A stretch of DNA of 64,000 nucleotides, taken from NCBI RefSeq assembly GCF_008373755.1, contig NZ_VUJV01000008.1, forward strand, positions 1 to 64,000. Direction: 5' to 3'. The stretch is from Nocardioides humilatus (lineage in GTDB: Bacteria > Actinomycetota > Actinomycetes > Propionibacteriales > Nocardioidaceae). Below the pieces are notes generated by a model. It was not told the origin of the DNA, did not search any database, and was given only the letters and a program-made list of their open reading frames with translations. The translations under genes and the position numbers were made by a program. Shown piece after piece: positions 36,049-47,633 of this stretch (position 1 is its first letter; every line of letters begins with the position of its first letter).

Positions 36049-37599
36049 ATGTCGACCAGTGCCGCTCCAGAAGCGGGGGCGTCCCGCCGTGTGACGGTGC
36101 GGATGGACGCACTCGTCGATCGCACGCGCGCCGCGCTGGGGACGCGCTACTTCCTCGGACTGGTGGTCGCGACGGCCATCTTCGTCCCGTGGGTGTCGAC
36201 GCCCTACCAGAATCTGACGCAGGTGCCCTTCTGGAGCGACGGCTTCGACGACTGGTGGTACATCGGGATATTCGGCCTCCTCGCGTTCGTCGCGGCGCCG
36301 TTCGTCCTGGTCCTCCTGCTCTACCCGCGGCACGCCGCGGTGGCGGCCTACCTGCGGGGCGGTGAGGCCGATCCGGCGGAGGTGTGGCGCGACTGCGTGA
36401 CGCGACTACCGGTCACCGCGGCCATCGTGTCGACGGTGTGGAGCGGCGTCACCATCGGCGTCGGGATGATCTTCGTCGGGCGGCGGGAGCACTTCGGTCT
36501 GACGACCTACCTCGGCGCCTACGCGTCGGAGGTGCTGGTCACGATCGGCGTCGCGGCCTTCTACCTGATGCTCTACGAGCTCGCACTCCTGCCCGTCGCG
36601 CGCGAGGTCGCGACGCAGCTCCCACCGGACTTCGCTGCGCGAGCTGTCGTCTCTGCGCGGCGCCGGCAGGTGCTGCTCAACACAGCGATCATCTTCACCG
36701 TCGGTTGCCAGGCAGCGGGCCTGGCCATGGGCTTCTCCCAACAGGGCCGCCCGTGGGTGGTCGCCCTGGTCACCCTCGGTCTGGTGTGCAGCTACGTCGG
36801 AGCGCAACTGGCGTTGGCCGCGTCCGGGGTGTCGCGCCGCGTCGACGAACTGGCCGACGCACTGAACGCGGTCGCGAGCGGTCAGGACGAGGTCCGGATC
36901 CATCCGAGCTCGGGCGACGAGTTCGACACGGTCGGACGGTCGTTCAACCGGATGGTGGACCTGCTCGACGACCACGCCCAGGAGCTGCGGAGGTCGAGGG
37001 CCCGCCTGGTCGAGGTCGCAGACGCGACCCGCCGACTCATCGAGCGGGACCTCCACGACGGCGCGCAGCAGAACCTGGCCCTGGTGAGCATGCAGCTCGG
37101 GCAGCTCGAGTCGAGCAGCAAGGTGGTGCCCGCCGTCGCCGACCGCGTCCACGCGATCCGCGCCGACCTCAGCGAGGTGGTCGCCGAGATGCGGGCGCTC
37201 GCGCACGGGATCTATCCGGCCAGCCTCGAGGCCGAGGGATTGGCGTCGGCCCTCCGGGCGGCCTCCCGCGAGTCCGAGGTGATGGTCACTCTCGACATCG
37301 GCGTCCCGACGCGGTGGCCGCACGCCCTCGAGGCGGCGGCCTACTTCTGCTGCTGGGAGTTGCTCCAGCGCGCGGGTCACGTCGACTCGGGCGATGCTGC
37401 GGTGCGGATCGGGCTCTCGGAGATCGACGGGGTCGCCCTCCTCGACCTGGCCGTGACTCCTGCGCTCCCGCTCGAGCACGCGGCCGACCTCGAGCAGTTC
37501 CTCGAGGACCGGTTGGGAGCGGTCGGCGGCACGTTGGCCTGCATCGCCACCGAAGCCCAGGACGGCGCCCGCTATCGCGGGGAGGTGCCGGCATGGTGA
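36049..37599 (+). CDS. Histidine kinase homologue with phospho-acceptor His but degenerate ATPase domain
   Basis: 516 residues. About six membrane helices (to about residue 265), a HAMP-like linker, a HisKA_3 dimerisation domain with H336 in RDLHDGAQQN, and a C-terminal region with the HATPase outline. The ATP-binding motifs are lost: the N-box EALQNAAKH of its paralogue reads ELLQRAGH, and the DTGRGF G1 box reads VTPALP. The final DRLGAVGGTL is still present, so the fold is kept in frame and a frameshift is unlikely. It probably receives phosphate on H336 from another kinase and passes it to a receiver. The next gene, a paralogue, overlaps by 7 bases. Confidence 0.85.
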   Translation: MSTSAAPEAGASRRVTVRMDALVDRTRAALGTRYFLGLVVATAIFVPWVSTPYQNLTQVPFWSDGFDDWWYIGIFGLLAFVAAPFVLVLLLYPRHAAVAAYLRGGEADPAEVWRDCVTRLPVTAAIVSTVWSGVTIGVGMIFVGRREHFGLTTYLGAYASEVLVTIGVAAFYLMLYELALLPVAREVATQLPPDFAARAVVSARRRQVLLNTAIIFTVGCQAAGLAMGFSQQGRPWVVALVTLGLVCSYVGAQLALAASGVSRRVDELADALNAVASGQDEVRIHPSSGDEFDTVGRSFNRMVDLLDDHAQELRRSRARLVEVADATRRLIERDLHDGAQQNLALVSMQLGQLESSSKVVPAVADRVHAIRADLSEVVAEMRALAHGIYPASLEAEGLASALRAASRESEVMVTLDIGVPTRWPHALEAAAYFCCWELLQRAGHVDSGDAAVRIGLSEIDGVALLDLAVTPALPLEHAADLEQFLEDRLGAVGGTLACIATEAQDGARYRGEVPAW

Positions 37600-39140
37600 C
37601 GGCGTCGAGCCACGACGTACGGCGCGGGCAGCCGTGGCTGGACGCGCTCTACGACGCCTCCTACCTCCGGTTGCGGGAGCGGTACGTCGAGATCTGGCTG
37701 ATCGTCAGCGGCAGCGGGATCGTGCTGGTGGCGTGGCCGGCGCAGTTCTGGACGTTGCACCCCCTCTGGGGCCCGGGGCCCGGCACCGCTCGCGCGTTCG
37801 CCCTGACGATGATCTGCGGGGTCCTCATCACGGCCTTCCTCATGCCCTGGACGGCGCTTCGCCCCTTCCGCCCGATCAGTCAGTTCCTGCGCGGTGAGGA
37901 GGTCGACCCCGCCGAGGTCTGGTACGCCGCGGTCAGGCGGGTGCCTCGAGTGAGCATGACCTGCACCGCGGCCTACTGCTGCGTGGGCAACGTGGCGGCC
38001 GTGATCGCCGTGGGGGAGCCGCGGCACTTCACCCCGGCCGAGTACGTCAGCGGATGGCTCGTTGCATCGATCATCACTTCGGCCGCCGGCTTCTTCTTCG
38101 TGCTCATCTGGGAGGTCGCCTTCCGCCCGGTGCTGCGCGAGGTCCAACCACTCCTTCCTGCCGACTTCGAGCCCGGACGGAGCTGGCTCACGCTCGGGCG
38201 GCGCAGCGCGCTCGCCACGGCATCGGTGATGGCCTACACGGGCGCCGCCGTCTCGAGCCTGGTCTCAGCGACGACCGATCGCGAGCTCGCGATGGCGATC
38301 GCGGTGGTCGCGACCATCGGCTCGGCGGTGACCTTCGGCGGGCTGATCACCGGCCTGGTCTCCCACTCGATCTTCAGCCGGGTGTCGGAGCTGATGATCG
38401 CCATCGAGCGCATCGGTCAGCGTGAGCACGGCATCCGGGTGGCCGTGCACGCGGGGGACGAGCTCGACGACGCGGCCATCAGCCTGAACCGGATGGCGGA
38501 GCGGATCGAGGCCGACGAGACCGCCGTCCGCGCCTCGCGGGCGCGGCTCGCCTCAGTGGCCGACCGCGAACGCCAGCGGATGGAGCGCGACCTCCGCCGG
38601 CGCGTGCTGGCGCGGCTGCAGAGGATCACCGACGACGTGGCCGAGGTGGAGGAGCAGTTGGGAGACCGCGAGGCGCTGCACAGCTTGTGCGCGACCGTGC
38701 GGGCGTCGGTCGCCGACGCGGAGCGCGAGATCCAACGACTCGCGCGGGGCGTCTATCCTGCCGAGCTCACCGAGGCGGGCCTGGACGCCGCGCTCACGGC
38801 GACCACCGAGCGGATGGTCCTGCCGAGCGAGGTCCTCAGCCCGGGGGTGGGCCGCTTCGACCGGTTGAACGAGTCGTCGGTCTACTTCTGTTGCAACGAG
38901 GCGCTGCAGAACGCCGCCAAGCACGCCGGCCCCGACGCCACGGTCGAGGTGCGCCTCTCGCGCGATGACCGACGCGTCTACTTCGAGGTGGTCGACACCG
39001 GCCGCGGGTTCGAGGTCAACGGCCGTGGCCGCGGACTGCAGAACATGCGCGACCGGATCCGCGCCGTCGGAGGCGACCTGGTGGTCGTGTCGGCGGCGGA
39101 CGGGCTCGGTACGACGGTCAGCGGCTGGGTGCCGACCTGA
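37593..39140 (+). CDS. Histidine kinase homologue with intact ATPase domain but no phospho-acceptor His
   Basis: 515 residues, paralogue of the gene before: six membrane helices, the shared DPAEVW motif between helices 2 and 3, HAMP-like linker, DHp and HATPase. The H-box reads RDLRRRVLAR, so R335 replaces the His. The catalytic domain is complete: CCNEALQNAAKH (N-box), DTGRGF (G1), GRGLQNMRDR (G2). It can be expected to bind ATP but cannot phosphorylate itself in the normal way. ATG 37593 has a GGGAGG ribosome site and overlaps the first kinase gene, so the two are made together. Confidence 0.87.
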   Translation: MVTASSHDVRRGQPWLDALYDASYLRLRERYVEIWLIVSGSGIVLVAWPAQFWTLHPLWGPGPGTARAFALTMICGVLITAFLMPWTALRPFRPISQFLRGEEVDPAEVWYAAVRRVPRVSMTCTAAYCCVGNVAAVIAVGEPRHFTPAEYVSGWLVASIITSAAGFFFVLIWEVAFRPVLREVQPLLPADFEPGRSWLTLGRRSALATASVMAYTGAAVSSLVSATTDRELAMAIAVVATIGSAVTFGGLITGLVSHSIFSRVSELMIAIERIGQREHGIRVAVHAGDELDDAAISLNRMAERIEADETAVRASRARLASVADRERQRMERDLRRRVLARLQRITDDVAEVEEQLGDREALHSLCATVRASVADAEREIQRLARGVYPAELTEAGLDAALTATTERMVLPSEVLSPGVGRFDRLNESSVYFCCNEALQNAAKHAGPDATVEVRLSRDDRRVYFEVVDTGRGFEVNGRGRGLQNMRDRIRAVGGDLVVVSAADGLGTTVSGWVPT

Positions 39141-39153
39141 CCGGTCGCCGACC

Positions 39154-39747
39154 TCAGGTCGGCCACTCCAGGGGATAGTCCGGTGCCGCCGCGTCGTGGA
39201 GCTTCTGGAGCTTCTTCCGGTTGCGGCCCGACACCCGGTCGCCGAAGACGGTGCCCTGGGTGTGGTCGGTCTCGTGCTGCAGGCAGCGCGCCAGCAGGCC
39301 GTCGCCCTCGAAGCTGATCGGCTCACCGTCGAGCCCGAACCCCTCGACCGTTGCGAAGGCCGGGCGGGGACACGGGCAGAAGGCTCCTGGGAAGGACAGG
39401 CATCCCTCGTCGCCGTCGTCGAGCTGGCGCCCCCGCACCTCGGGCACGGTGACCGTGGGGTTGCAGACCACGCCCACGTAGCGCTCGCCGGCCTCGTCGG
39501 GGCAGTCGAAGACGAACATCGCGACGTCCTCACCGATCTGGCAGGCCGCGAGACCGACACCGTCGGCGGCGTACATCGTGGCGACCATGTCGGAGGCGAG
39601 CGCCCGAAGCGCCTCGCCGCCGTACTGCTCGGGAGTCACGGGCCGCTGCGGGCGGTGCATGACGTCGGTGCCCCAGCGGGTGATGGGGCGGACCATGCCC
39701 CCGCGGGGGAGCGGTCCGTGGGGCGCGTGCACTTGCTCGGCGGACAT
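39154..39747 (-). CDS. def: Peptide deformylase
   Basis: 197 residues. Motif 1 GVGLAACQIG, motif 2 EGCLSFPG and motif 3 HETDH carry the Gln, the metal-binding Cys and the two metal-binding His. It removes formyl groups from new N termini. ATG 39747 has TAGGGT 8 bases upstream, so it may be leaderless, and this start removes a doubtful N-terminal extension in the longer frame. It converges with the second kinase gene. Confidence 0.95.
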   Translation of the reverse strand: MSAEQVHAPHGPLPRGGMVRPITRWGTDVMHRPQRPVTPEQYGGEALRALASDMVATMYAADGVGLAACQIGEDVAMFVFDCPDEAGERYVGVVCNPTVTVPEVRGRQLDDGDEGCLSFPGAFCPCPRPAFATVEGFGLDGEPISFEGDGLLARCLQHETDHTQGTVFGDRVSGRNRKKLQKLHDAAAPDYPLEWPT

Positions 39748-39819
39748 GGGCACCAACCCTAGAGGTGAGGCTGTGACTGGTCGCACTTCGGGATTTACTG
39801 CGACATCTGTAGCGCCGTG

Positions 39820-39838
39820 TGTAACTCACAGTTACAGT
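39820..39838 (+). promoter_or_regulatory. Palindromic operator overlapping the acyl-CoA dehydrogenase -10 box
   Basis: TGTAACT-CAC-AGTTACA (39820-39836) is a perfect 7-base inverted repeat with a 3-base centre. The -10 TACAGT (39833-39838) begins inside it and lies 7 bases before ATG 39846. A bound dimer would block RNA polymerase. Size and symmetry fit TetR-family repressors, which often control fatty acid oxidation genes. No regulator gene is adjacent. Confidence 0.6.
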
Positions 39839-39845
39839 TGTCCGC

Positions 39846-41213
39846 ATGTCCCTGATCAGCAACCTCAAGCCAGGTGGCAAGCACGGGGTCCCGAGCGGTG
39901 CCACACGGGATCCCATCGGCTACCTCGTCGCAGGCCTCAGCAAGCTCGCCCAGAGCGACCTCATCGACAAGATCGGCATGCGCAAGCAGACCGAGCAGGT
40001 CGTCTTCTCCGTGACCCGCACCGGGTTCAAGACCCTCACCCAGGCGAGCCGCACGTTCGCCAAGGCGGGCAAGAAGGGCCAGCCGGGCGTACGTCCGGCC
40101 GCGACCTCCGCGCCCACCGGTGTCTTCGACCTGACCCCGACCGAGGACGAGCAGATGCTCGTCGACGTCGTGTCGGAGTTCGCCGAGGAGATCGTCCGCC
40201 CGGCCGCTTCCGAGGCCGACGCCAAGTGCGCCGCCCCCGACGACCTGCTCAAGGCGAGCCTCGAGATCGGCCTTCCGATCCTCGGCCTGCCCGAGGAGCT
40301 CGGTGGCGTCTCCGAGGAGCGTTCCGCGATGGCGGGCACGCTCGTCGCCGAGGCCCTCGCCAAGGGCGACATGGGCCTCGCCGTCGCGACGCTCGCTCCG
40401 GGTTCGGTCGCCACCGCGATCGGCCTCTGGGGCACCGACGCCCAGCAGCAGACCTACCTGCCCGCCTTCACCGGCGACGCGGTTCCTGCCGCCGCGCTGG
40501 CCCTCAGCGAGCCGACCGTCCTGTTCGACGTGCTCAGCCCCTCGACCACCGCGACCAAGTCCGGCGACGGCTACGTCCTCAACGGCAAGAAGAGCCTGGT
40601 CGCCCGCGGTGACCACGCCGAGCTGTTCGTCGTCGGCGCCGACCTCGACGGCAAGCCCGTCCTCTTCCTCGTCGAGTCCTCGACCGAGGGCCTCGCCATC
40701 GAGGGCGACCCGGCGATGGGCGTCCGCGCCGCGTCGATGACCTCGCTCGTCCTCGAGGACGTGAAGGTCCCGGCCGACGCCGTCCTCGGCGAGACCGACG
40801 GCTCGACCTACACCGAGTGCGTCCGCCTCTCCCGGCTCGCGTGGTGCGCCCTCGCGGTCGGCACCGGCCAGGCCGTGCTCGACTACGTCACGCCCTACGT
40901 CAAGACGCGTGAGGCCTTCGGTGAGCCGATCGCCAACCGTCAGTCGGTCGCGTTCATGGTCGCCAACATCGCCATCGAGCTGCAGGGCATGCGCCTGCTG
41001 ACCTACCGCGCCGCGGCCCGTGCCGCCGCCGGCAAGGACTTCTCCAAGGAGGTCGCGCTCGCCCGCAAGGCGTGCGCCGACCACGGCATGCGGATCGGCC
41101 TCGACGGCGTCCAGCTGCTCGGTGGCCACGGTTACGTCAAGGAGCACCCGGTCGAGCGGTGGTACCGCGACCTGCGTGCCATCGGGATCATGGAAGGAAC
41201 GGTGCTGGTCTGA
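39846..41213 (+). CDS. Acyl-CoA dehydrogenase, first of a tandem pair
   Basis: 455 residues. An N-terminal extension of about 95 residues precedes the usual acyl-CoA dehydrogenase domains (N-terminal helical, middle beta at ALALSEPT, C-terminal helical). The C-terminal end has MEGTVLV with the Glu at the catalytic position and the conserved REAFGEPI and LLGGHGYV. It oxidises acyl-CoA to enoyl-CoA using FAD. It resembles the paired FadE23/FadE24 genes of mycobacteria; that link is from memory. The second dehydrogenase starts at its stop (TGATG). Controlled by the palindrome above. Confidence 0.9.
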   Translation: MSLISNLKPGGKHGVPSGATRDPIGYLVAGLSKLAQSDLIDKIGMRKQTEQVVFSVTRTGFKTLTQASRTFAKAGKKGQPGVRPAATSAPTGVFDLTPTEDEQMLVDVVSEFAEEIVRPAASEADAKCAAPDDLLKASLEIGLPILGLPEELGGVSEERSAMAGTLVAEALAKGDMGLAVATLAPGSVATAIGLWGTDAQQQTYLPAFTGDAVPAAALALSEPTVLFDVLSPSTTATKSGDGYVLNGKKSLVARGDHAELFVVGADLDGKPVLFLVESSTEGLAIEGDPAMGVRAASMTSLVLEDVKVPADAVLGETDGSTYTECVRLSRLAWCALAVGTGQAVLDYVTPYVKTREAFGEPIANRQSVAFMVANIAIELQGMRLLTYRAAARAAAGKDFSKEVALARKACADHGMRIGLDGVQLLGGHGYVKEHPVERWYRDLRAIGIMEGTVLV

Positions 41214-42436
41214 TGGCCATCAACCTGGAAGTTCCCAAGAAGCATCGTGCGCTGATCGACCAGGCGCACCAGGTCGCGATGAACATGCTGCGACCGATCT
41301 CCCGCAAGTACGACATCGCGGAGCACGAGTATCCCAAGGAGCTCGACATCCTCGCGGCGATGATCGACGGACTCAACGAGTCCGGCGCGAGCGAGGGTGC
41401 CGGCGCGACCGGTGTCCGACGCGGCGAGGACGACGGCGAGAAGGGCAAGAGCACCGTCAAGAACGGCTCCAACATGGCCTCGGTGACCTCGGTCGCCGAG
41501 ATGTGCTGGGGTGACGTGGGCCTGCTGCTCACGATGCCGCGCCAGGGCCTCGGCAACTCGGCCATCGCGTCCGTCGCGACCGACGAGCAGCTCGAGCGCT
41601 TCGCGGGCACCTGGTCCTCGATGGCGATCACCGAGCCGGCCTTCGGCTCCGACTCGTCGGCGATCTCCACGACCGCCGTGCTCGACGGCGACGAATACGT
41701 CATCAACGGCGAGAAGATCTTCGTCACCTCCGGTGAGCGCTCCGACTCGATCGTCGTGTGGGCGACCCTCGACAAGTCGCTCGGCAAGGCCGCGATCAAG
41801 TCGTTCGTCGTCACCAAGGACACGCCCGGCGTGAAGGTGGAGCGGCTGGAGGAGAAGCTCGGCATCCGGGCCTCCGACACCGCCGTCATCACGTTCACCG
41901 ACGCACGCGTGCCCAAGGAGAACCTCCTCGGCTCGCCCGAGGTCAACGTCGAGCAGGGCTTCGCCGGCGCCATGGCGACCTTCGACAACACCCGTCCGCT
42001 GGTGGCCGCGATGGCCGTCGGTTGCGCCCGGGCGTCGCTCGACCTGACCCGCGACCTGCTCGAGCAGGCCGGTGTCACGGTCGACTACGACCGTCCGGCG
42101 CAGCTCCAGTCGGCGGCTGCCGCCAAGTTCCTCGAGCTCGAGGCCAACTGGGAGATGGGCCGCCTGCTCACCCTCCAGGCCGCCTGGATGGCCGACAACC
42201 GTCAGCCCAACTCGCTCGAGGCCTCGATGTCCAAGGCCAAGGCGGGCCGCGTCGGCTCCGACGTGACCCTCGGCTGTGTCGAGCTCTGCGCGTCGGTCGG
42301 CTACTCCGAGGGCGAGCTCCTCGAGAAGTGGGCGCGCGACTCGAAGATCCTCGACATCTTCGAGGGCACCCAGCAGATCCAGCAGCTCATCGTGGCGCGC
42401 CGGGTCCTGGGCATGTCGAGCGCCGAGCTCAAGTGA
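41213..42436 (+). CDS. Acyl-CoA dehydrogenase, second of a tandem pair
   Basis: 407 residues. It has AITEPAFGSDSSA (FAD/substrate motif), INGEKIFVTSGE, and FEGTQQIQQLIVARRVLG with the catalytic Glu. It lacks the long N-terminal extension of its partner. The open frame continues upstream from 41072, but ATG 41213 is coupled to the first gene by one base. Two distinct dehydrogenases made in equal amounts may form an alpha2beta2 enzyme, as known for some actinobacterial FadE pairs acting on bulky substrates; for this pair that is inference. Confidence 0.92.
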   Translation: MAINLEVPKKHRALIDQAHQVAMNMLRPISRKYDIAEHEYPKELDILAAMIDGLNESGASEGAGATGVRRGEDDGEKGKSTVKNGSNMASVTSVAEMCWGDVGLLLTMPRQGLGNSAIASVATDEQLERFAGTWSSMAITEPAFGSDSSAISTTAVLDGDEYVINGEKIFVTSGERSDSIVVWATLDKSLGKAAIKSFVVTKDTPGVKVERLEEKLGIRASDTAVITFTDARVPKENLLGSPEVNVEQGFAGAMATFDNTRPLVAAMAVGCARASLDLTRDLLEQAGVTVDYDRPAQLQSAAAAKFLELEANWEMGRLLTLQAAWMADNRQPNSLEASMSKAKAGRVGSDVTLGCVELCASVGYSEGELLEKWARDSKILDIFEGTQQIQQLIVARRVLGMSSAELK

Positions 42437-42454
42437 CGCTGCAAGTCAGGTAGG

Positions 42455-43903
42455 TCAGGAGAGGAGCGGCGCGAGCCGCTCCAGATCCTCAGCGCCGGCG
42501 AGGTCGGGGAGACCGAGGAAAACGGTCTCCACGCCCTCGCCGGCCAGTTTTTCGTACCGCTCGCAATGGTCGGCCGCCGGCCCGGCGTGGTGCCGACGGG
42601 CATACGTCGGCGCAGCAGTGCGGCCGCGGAGCCGCTCCACCCGCTGCCACGCGTCGTCGCGGTCGGTGCCGATGATCGGCAGATCGAGCACCGTGATCGC
42701 GACATCGGCGGGATCGCGGCCGACCTCCCGGCAGTGCGCGTGCAGCACCTCGGTCTTGGCGGCCAACACCTCCGGGTCCGACGAGAGGTTGCAGGCGTCG
42801 CCCAGCCGCGCAGCGATCCGGAGCGTACGTCGTTCGCCGGAGCCGCCCACCACGACCGGCACCGGTCCGACCGGTCGCGGGTAGCAGGTCGTCTCCGGCA
42901 GCGCGACCCGCGTGCCCTGCCACGCCTTGGTGCCGGGACCCCACAGGGCGCGCATCGTCTCGATGCCGTCCTCGAGCAGGTCGAGCCGCTCCTTGGTGCC
43001 CGGGAAGGGAACGCCGAACCCGGCGTGCTCGCGTTCCCACCAGCCGGCACCCACGCCGATGAAGGCGCGTCCTCCGCTGAGCGCGTCGAGGGTCGCGACC
43101 GCCTTGGCGACGACACCGGCCGGGCGCAGCGTCATCGGTGTCACGAGGGTGCCGAGGCGCAGGCCGGTGTCGAGCCCAGCCAGCATGCCCAACGTGACGT
43201 AGGGCTCCGGGATCGACTCCCAGGCGCGGCCGACCTGGGGGATTTGTACGAGGTGATCCATCAGGGCGATGCCGGCGAAGCCGAGCCGGTCGGCCTCGAT
43301 GGCGATGTCGCCGAGCCACGCGGCTGGGGCGTCGCCCCAGAGGAAGCGCGACACCTGGAGGACGACCTCGACGCCCGCCGACGTACGTCGATCGGGTCTG
43401 TCCGCGGGCCGCTCGGCCGGCGCAGCGGGCTCCGGGGACGCCGCGGCCTCGACCACCACGACCTCCCACCCCTCAGCGGCCAGCTCTGCAGCGACGCCGC
43501 GCATCCGCTTGAGCTGGCCAGCCAGCGCCGGTGCGGGCACCGGCACGTCGCGTGCCGCGTTGCGGCGCCGGCAGACGTCGTCAGGTGTGGTGAGCACGAC
43601 GGCGACCGCTGGGAGACCCGCTCCCGACGCGAGGGCGAGCCAGGCGGCTCTCCGGGGCGGGTCCAGGCCGAGCGTGTCGATCACCGTGCACAGGCCGCGG
43701 CCCACCCGTGCGGCGACGACCTGTTCGAGGATGGCGAAGGCGTCCGCGGACGCGTCGAGGTCGTGCTCGCCGCTGCCGACGATGCCGCGCAGGGCGTCGG
43801 AGGACACGATCTCCTGAGGCCGGAAGCGCTCTGCTGCCCAGGTCGACTTGCCCGCTCCGGACGCACCGACGAGGACCACCAACGCCGGGTCGGGCAACCG
43901 CAT
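42455..43903 (-). CDS. Fusion of a P-loop kinase-like domain and an LLM-type oxidoreductase
   Basis: 482 residues. N domain (about 1-155): P-loop VGASGAGKSTW, then VSSDALRGIVG and VIDTLGLDPPRR, as in AAA_33/polynucleotide-kinase-like proteins. C domain (about 180-482): F420- or FMN-dependent luciferase-like barrel with GIALMDHLVQIPQVG, LGTLVTPMTLRPAGVVAKAVATLD and VVVGGSGERRTL. A Pro/Ala-rich linker joins them. ATG 43903 has CAAACT 6 bases upstream and starts 10 residues before the P-loop. The purpose of joining the two activities is unknown. Confidence 0.85.
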   Translation of the reverse strand: MRLPDPALVVLVGASGAGKSTWAAERFRPQEIVSSDALRGIVGSGEHDLDASADAFAILEQVVAARVGRGLCTVIDTLGLDPPRRAAWLALASGAGLPAVAVVLTTPDDVCRRRNAARDVPVPAPALAGQLKRMRGVAAELAAEGWEVVVVEAAASPEPAAPAERPADRPDRRTSAGVEVVLQVSRFLWGDAPAAWLGDIAIEADRLGFAGIALMDHLVQIPQVGRAWESIPEPYVTLGMLAGLDTGLRLGTLVTPMTLRPAGVVAKAVATLDALSGGRAFIGVGAGWWEREHAGFGVPFPGTKERLDLLEDGIETMRALWGPGTKAWQGTRVALPETTCYPRPVGPVPVVVGGSGERRTLRIAARLGDACNLSSDPEVLAAKTEVLHAHCREVGRDPADVAITVLDLPIIGTDRDDAWQRVERLRGRTAAPTYARRHHAGPAADHCERYEKLAGEGVETVFLGLPDLAGAEDLERLAPLLS

Positions 43904-43962
43904 GGCCGAAGTTTGCCGCAGTTCGGGTGTGACAGCCGGGTGCGACGCCGGTAGGAAGAGCC

Positions 43963-44405
43963 ATGGCCTCTCCGACGTCCCTCGTCCCGCTCCGCGTGTT
44001 CGCTGCCGCCATCGCGCTTCCACAGGCAGTGATCGGCGTCTGGGCGGTCCTGTCACCCCGCGGCTGGTTCGACGACTTCCCCGGGATCGGGCCCGCGCTG
44101 GCGGCCGCCGAGCCGCCCTTCAACGCCCACCTCGTCACCGACGCAGGCTCAGGTTTCCTCGCGACCGGTGTGCTGCTGCTCGGTGCGAGCCTGGTCGGCG
44201 GGCTGGCCGAGATCAGGGTCGCGGCGATCGGCTACCTGCTCTTCTGCGTGCCCCACCTCGTGTGGCACGCCGCCCACCCGTCCGACCTGCTGGCGGCCGG
44301 CAACGACGTCCTCAACGTGGTGCTGATCGGCGCCCAGGCCGCTGGCGCGCTGCTCCTCATCGTCCTGGCGTCTCGCGGCGGAGGAGTGCGGGCGCCGGAG
44401 CCGAC

Positions 44406-44415
<10 letters not shown>
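43963..44415 (+). CDS. Small membrane protein, unknown function
   Basis: 150 residues with about four transmembrane helices and a conserved-looking HLVTDAGSGFLATG and CVPHLVWHAAHP. Two His and an Asp lie near membrane borders. I do not recognise the function. TAGGAA lies 5 bases before ATG 43963, so the transcript may be leaderless. The end overlaps the convergent galK stop by about 10 bases. Confidence 0.7.
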
Positions 44416-47553
<3,138 letters not shown>

Positions 47554-47633
47554 TACAGGACGAAGGTCCCGGACTAGGACAAGAATCGGTACGTATGTCA
47601 GCGGTCTAGGCCATGTGGGGTTAGCGTTACCTC

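Noticed and set aside
36049-37599. Frameshift as cause of the lost ATPase motifs in the first kinase
   Set aside because: The final DRLGAVGGTL aligns in frame with DRIRAVGGDL of the paralogue, and the preceding strands also align, so it is substitution and not a shift.
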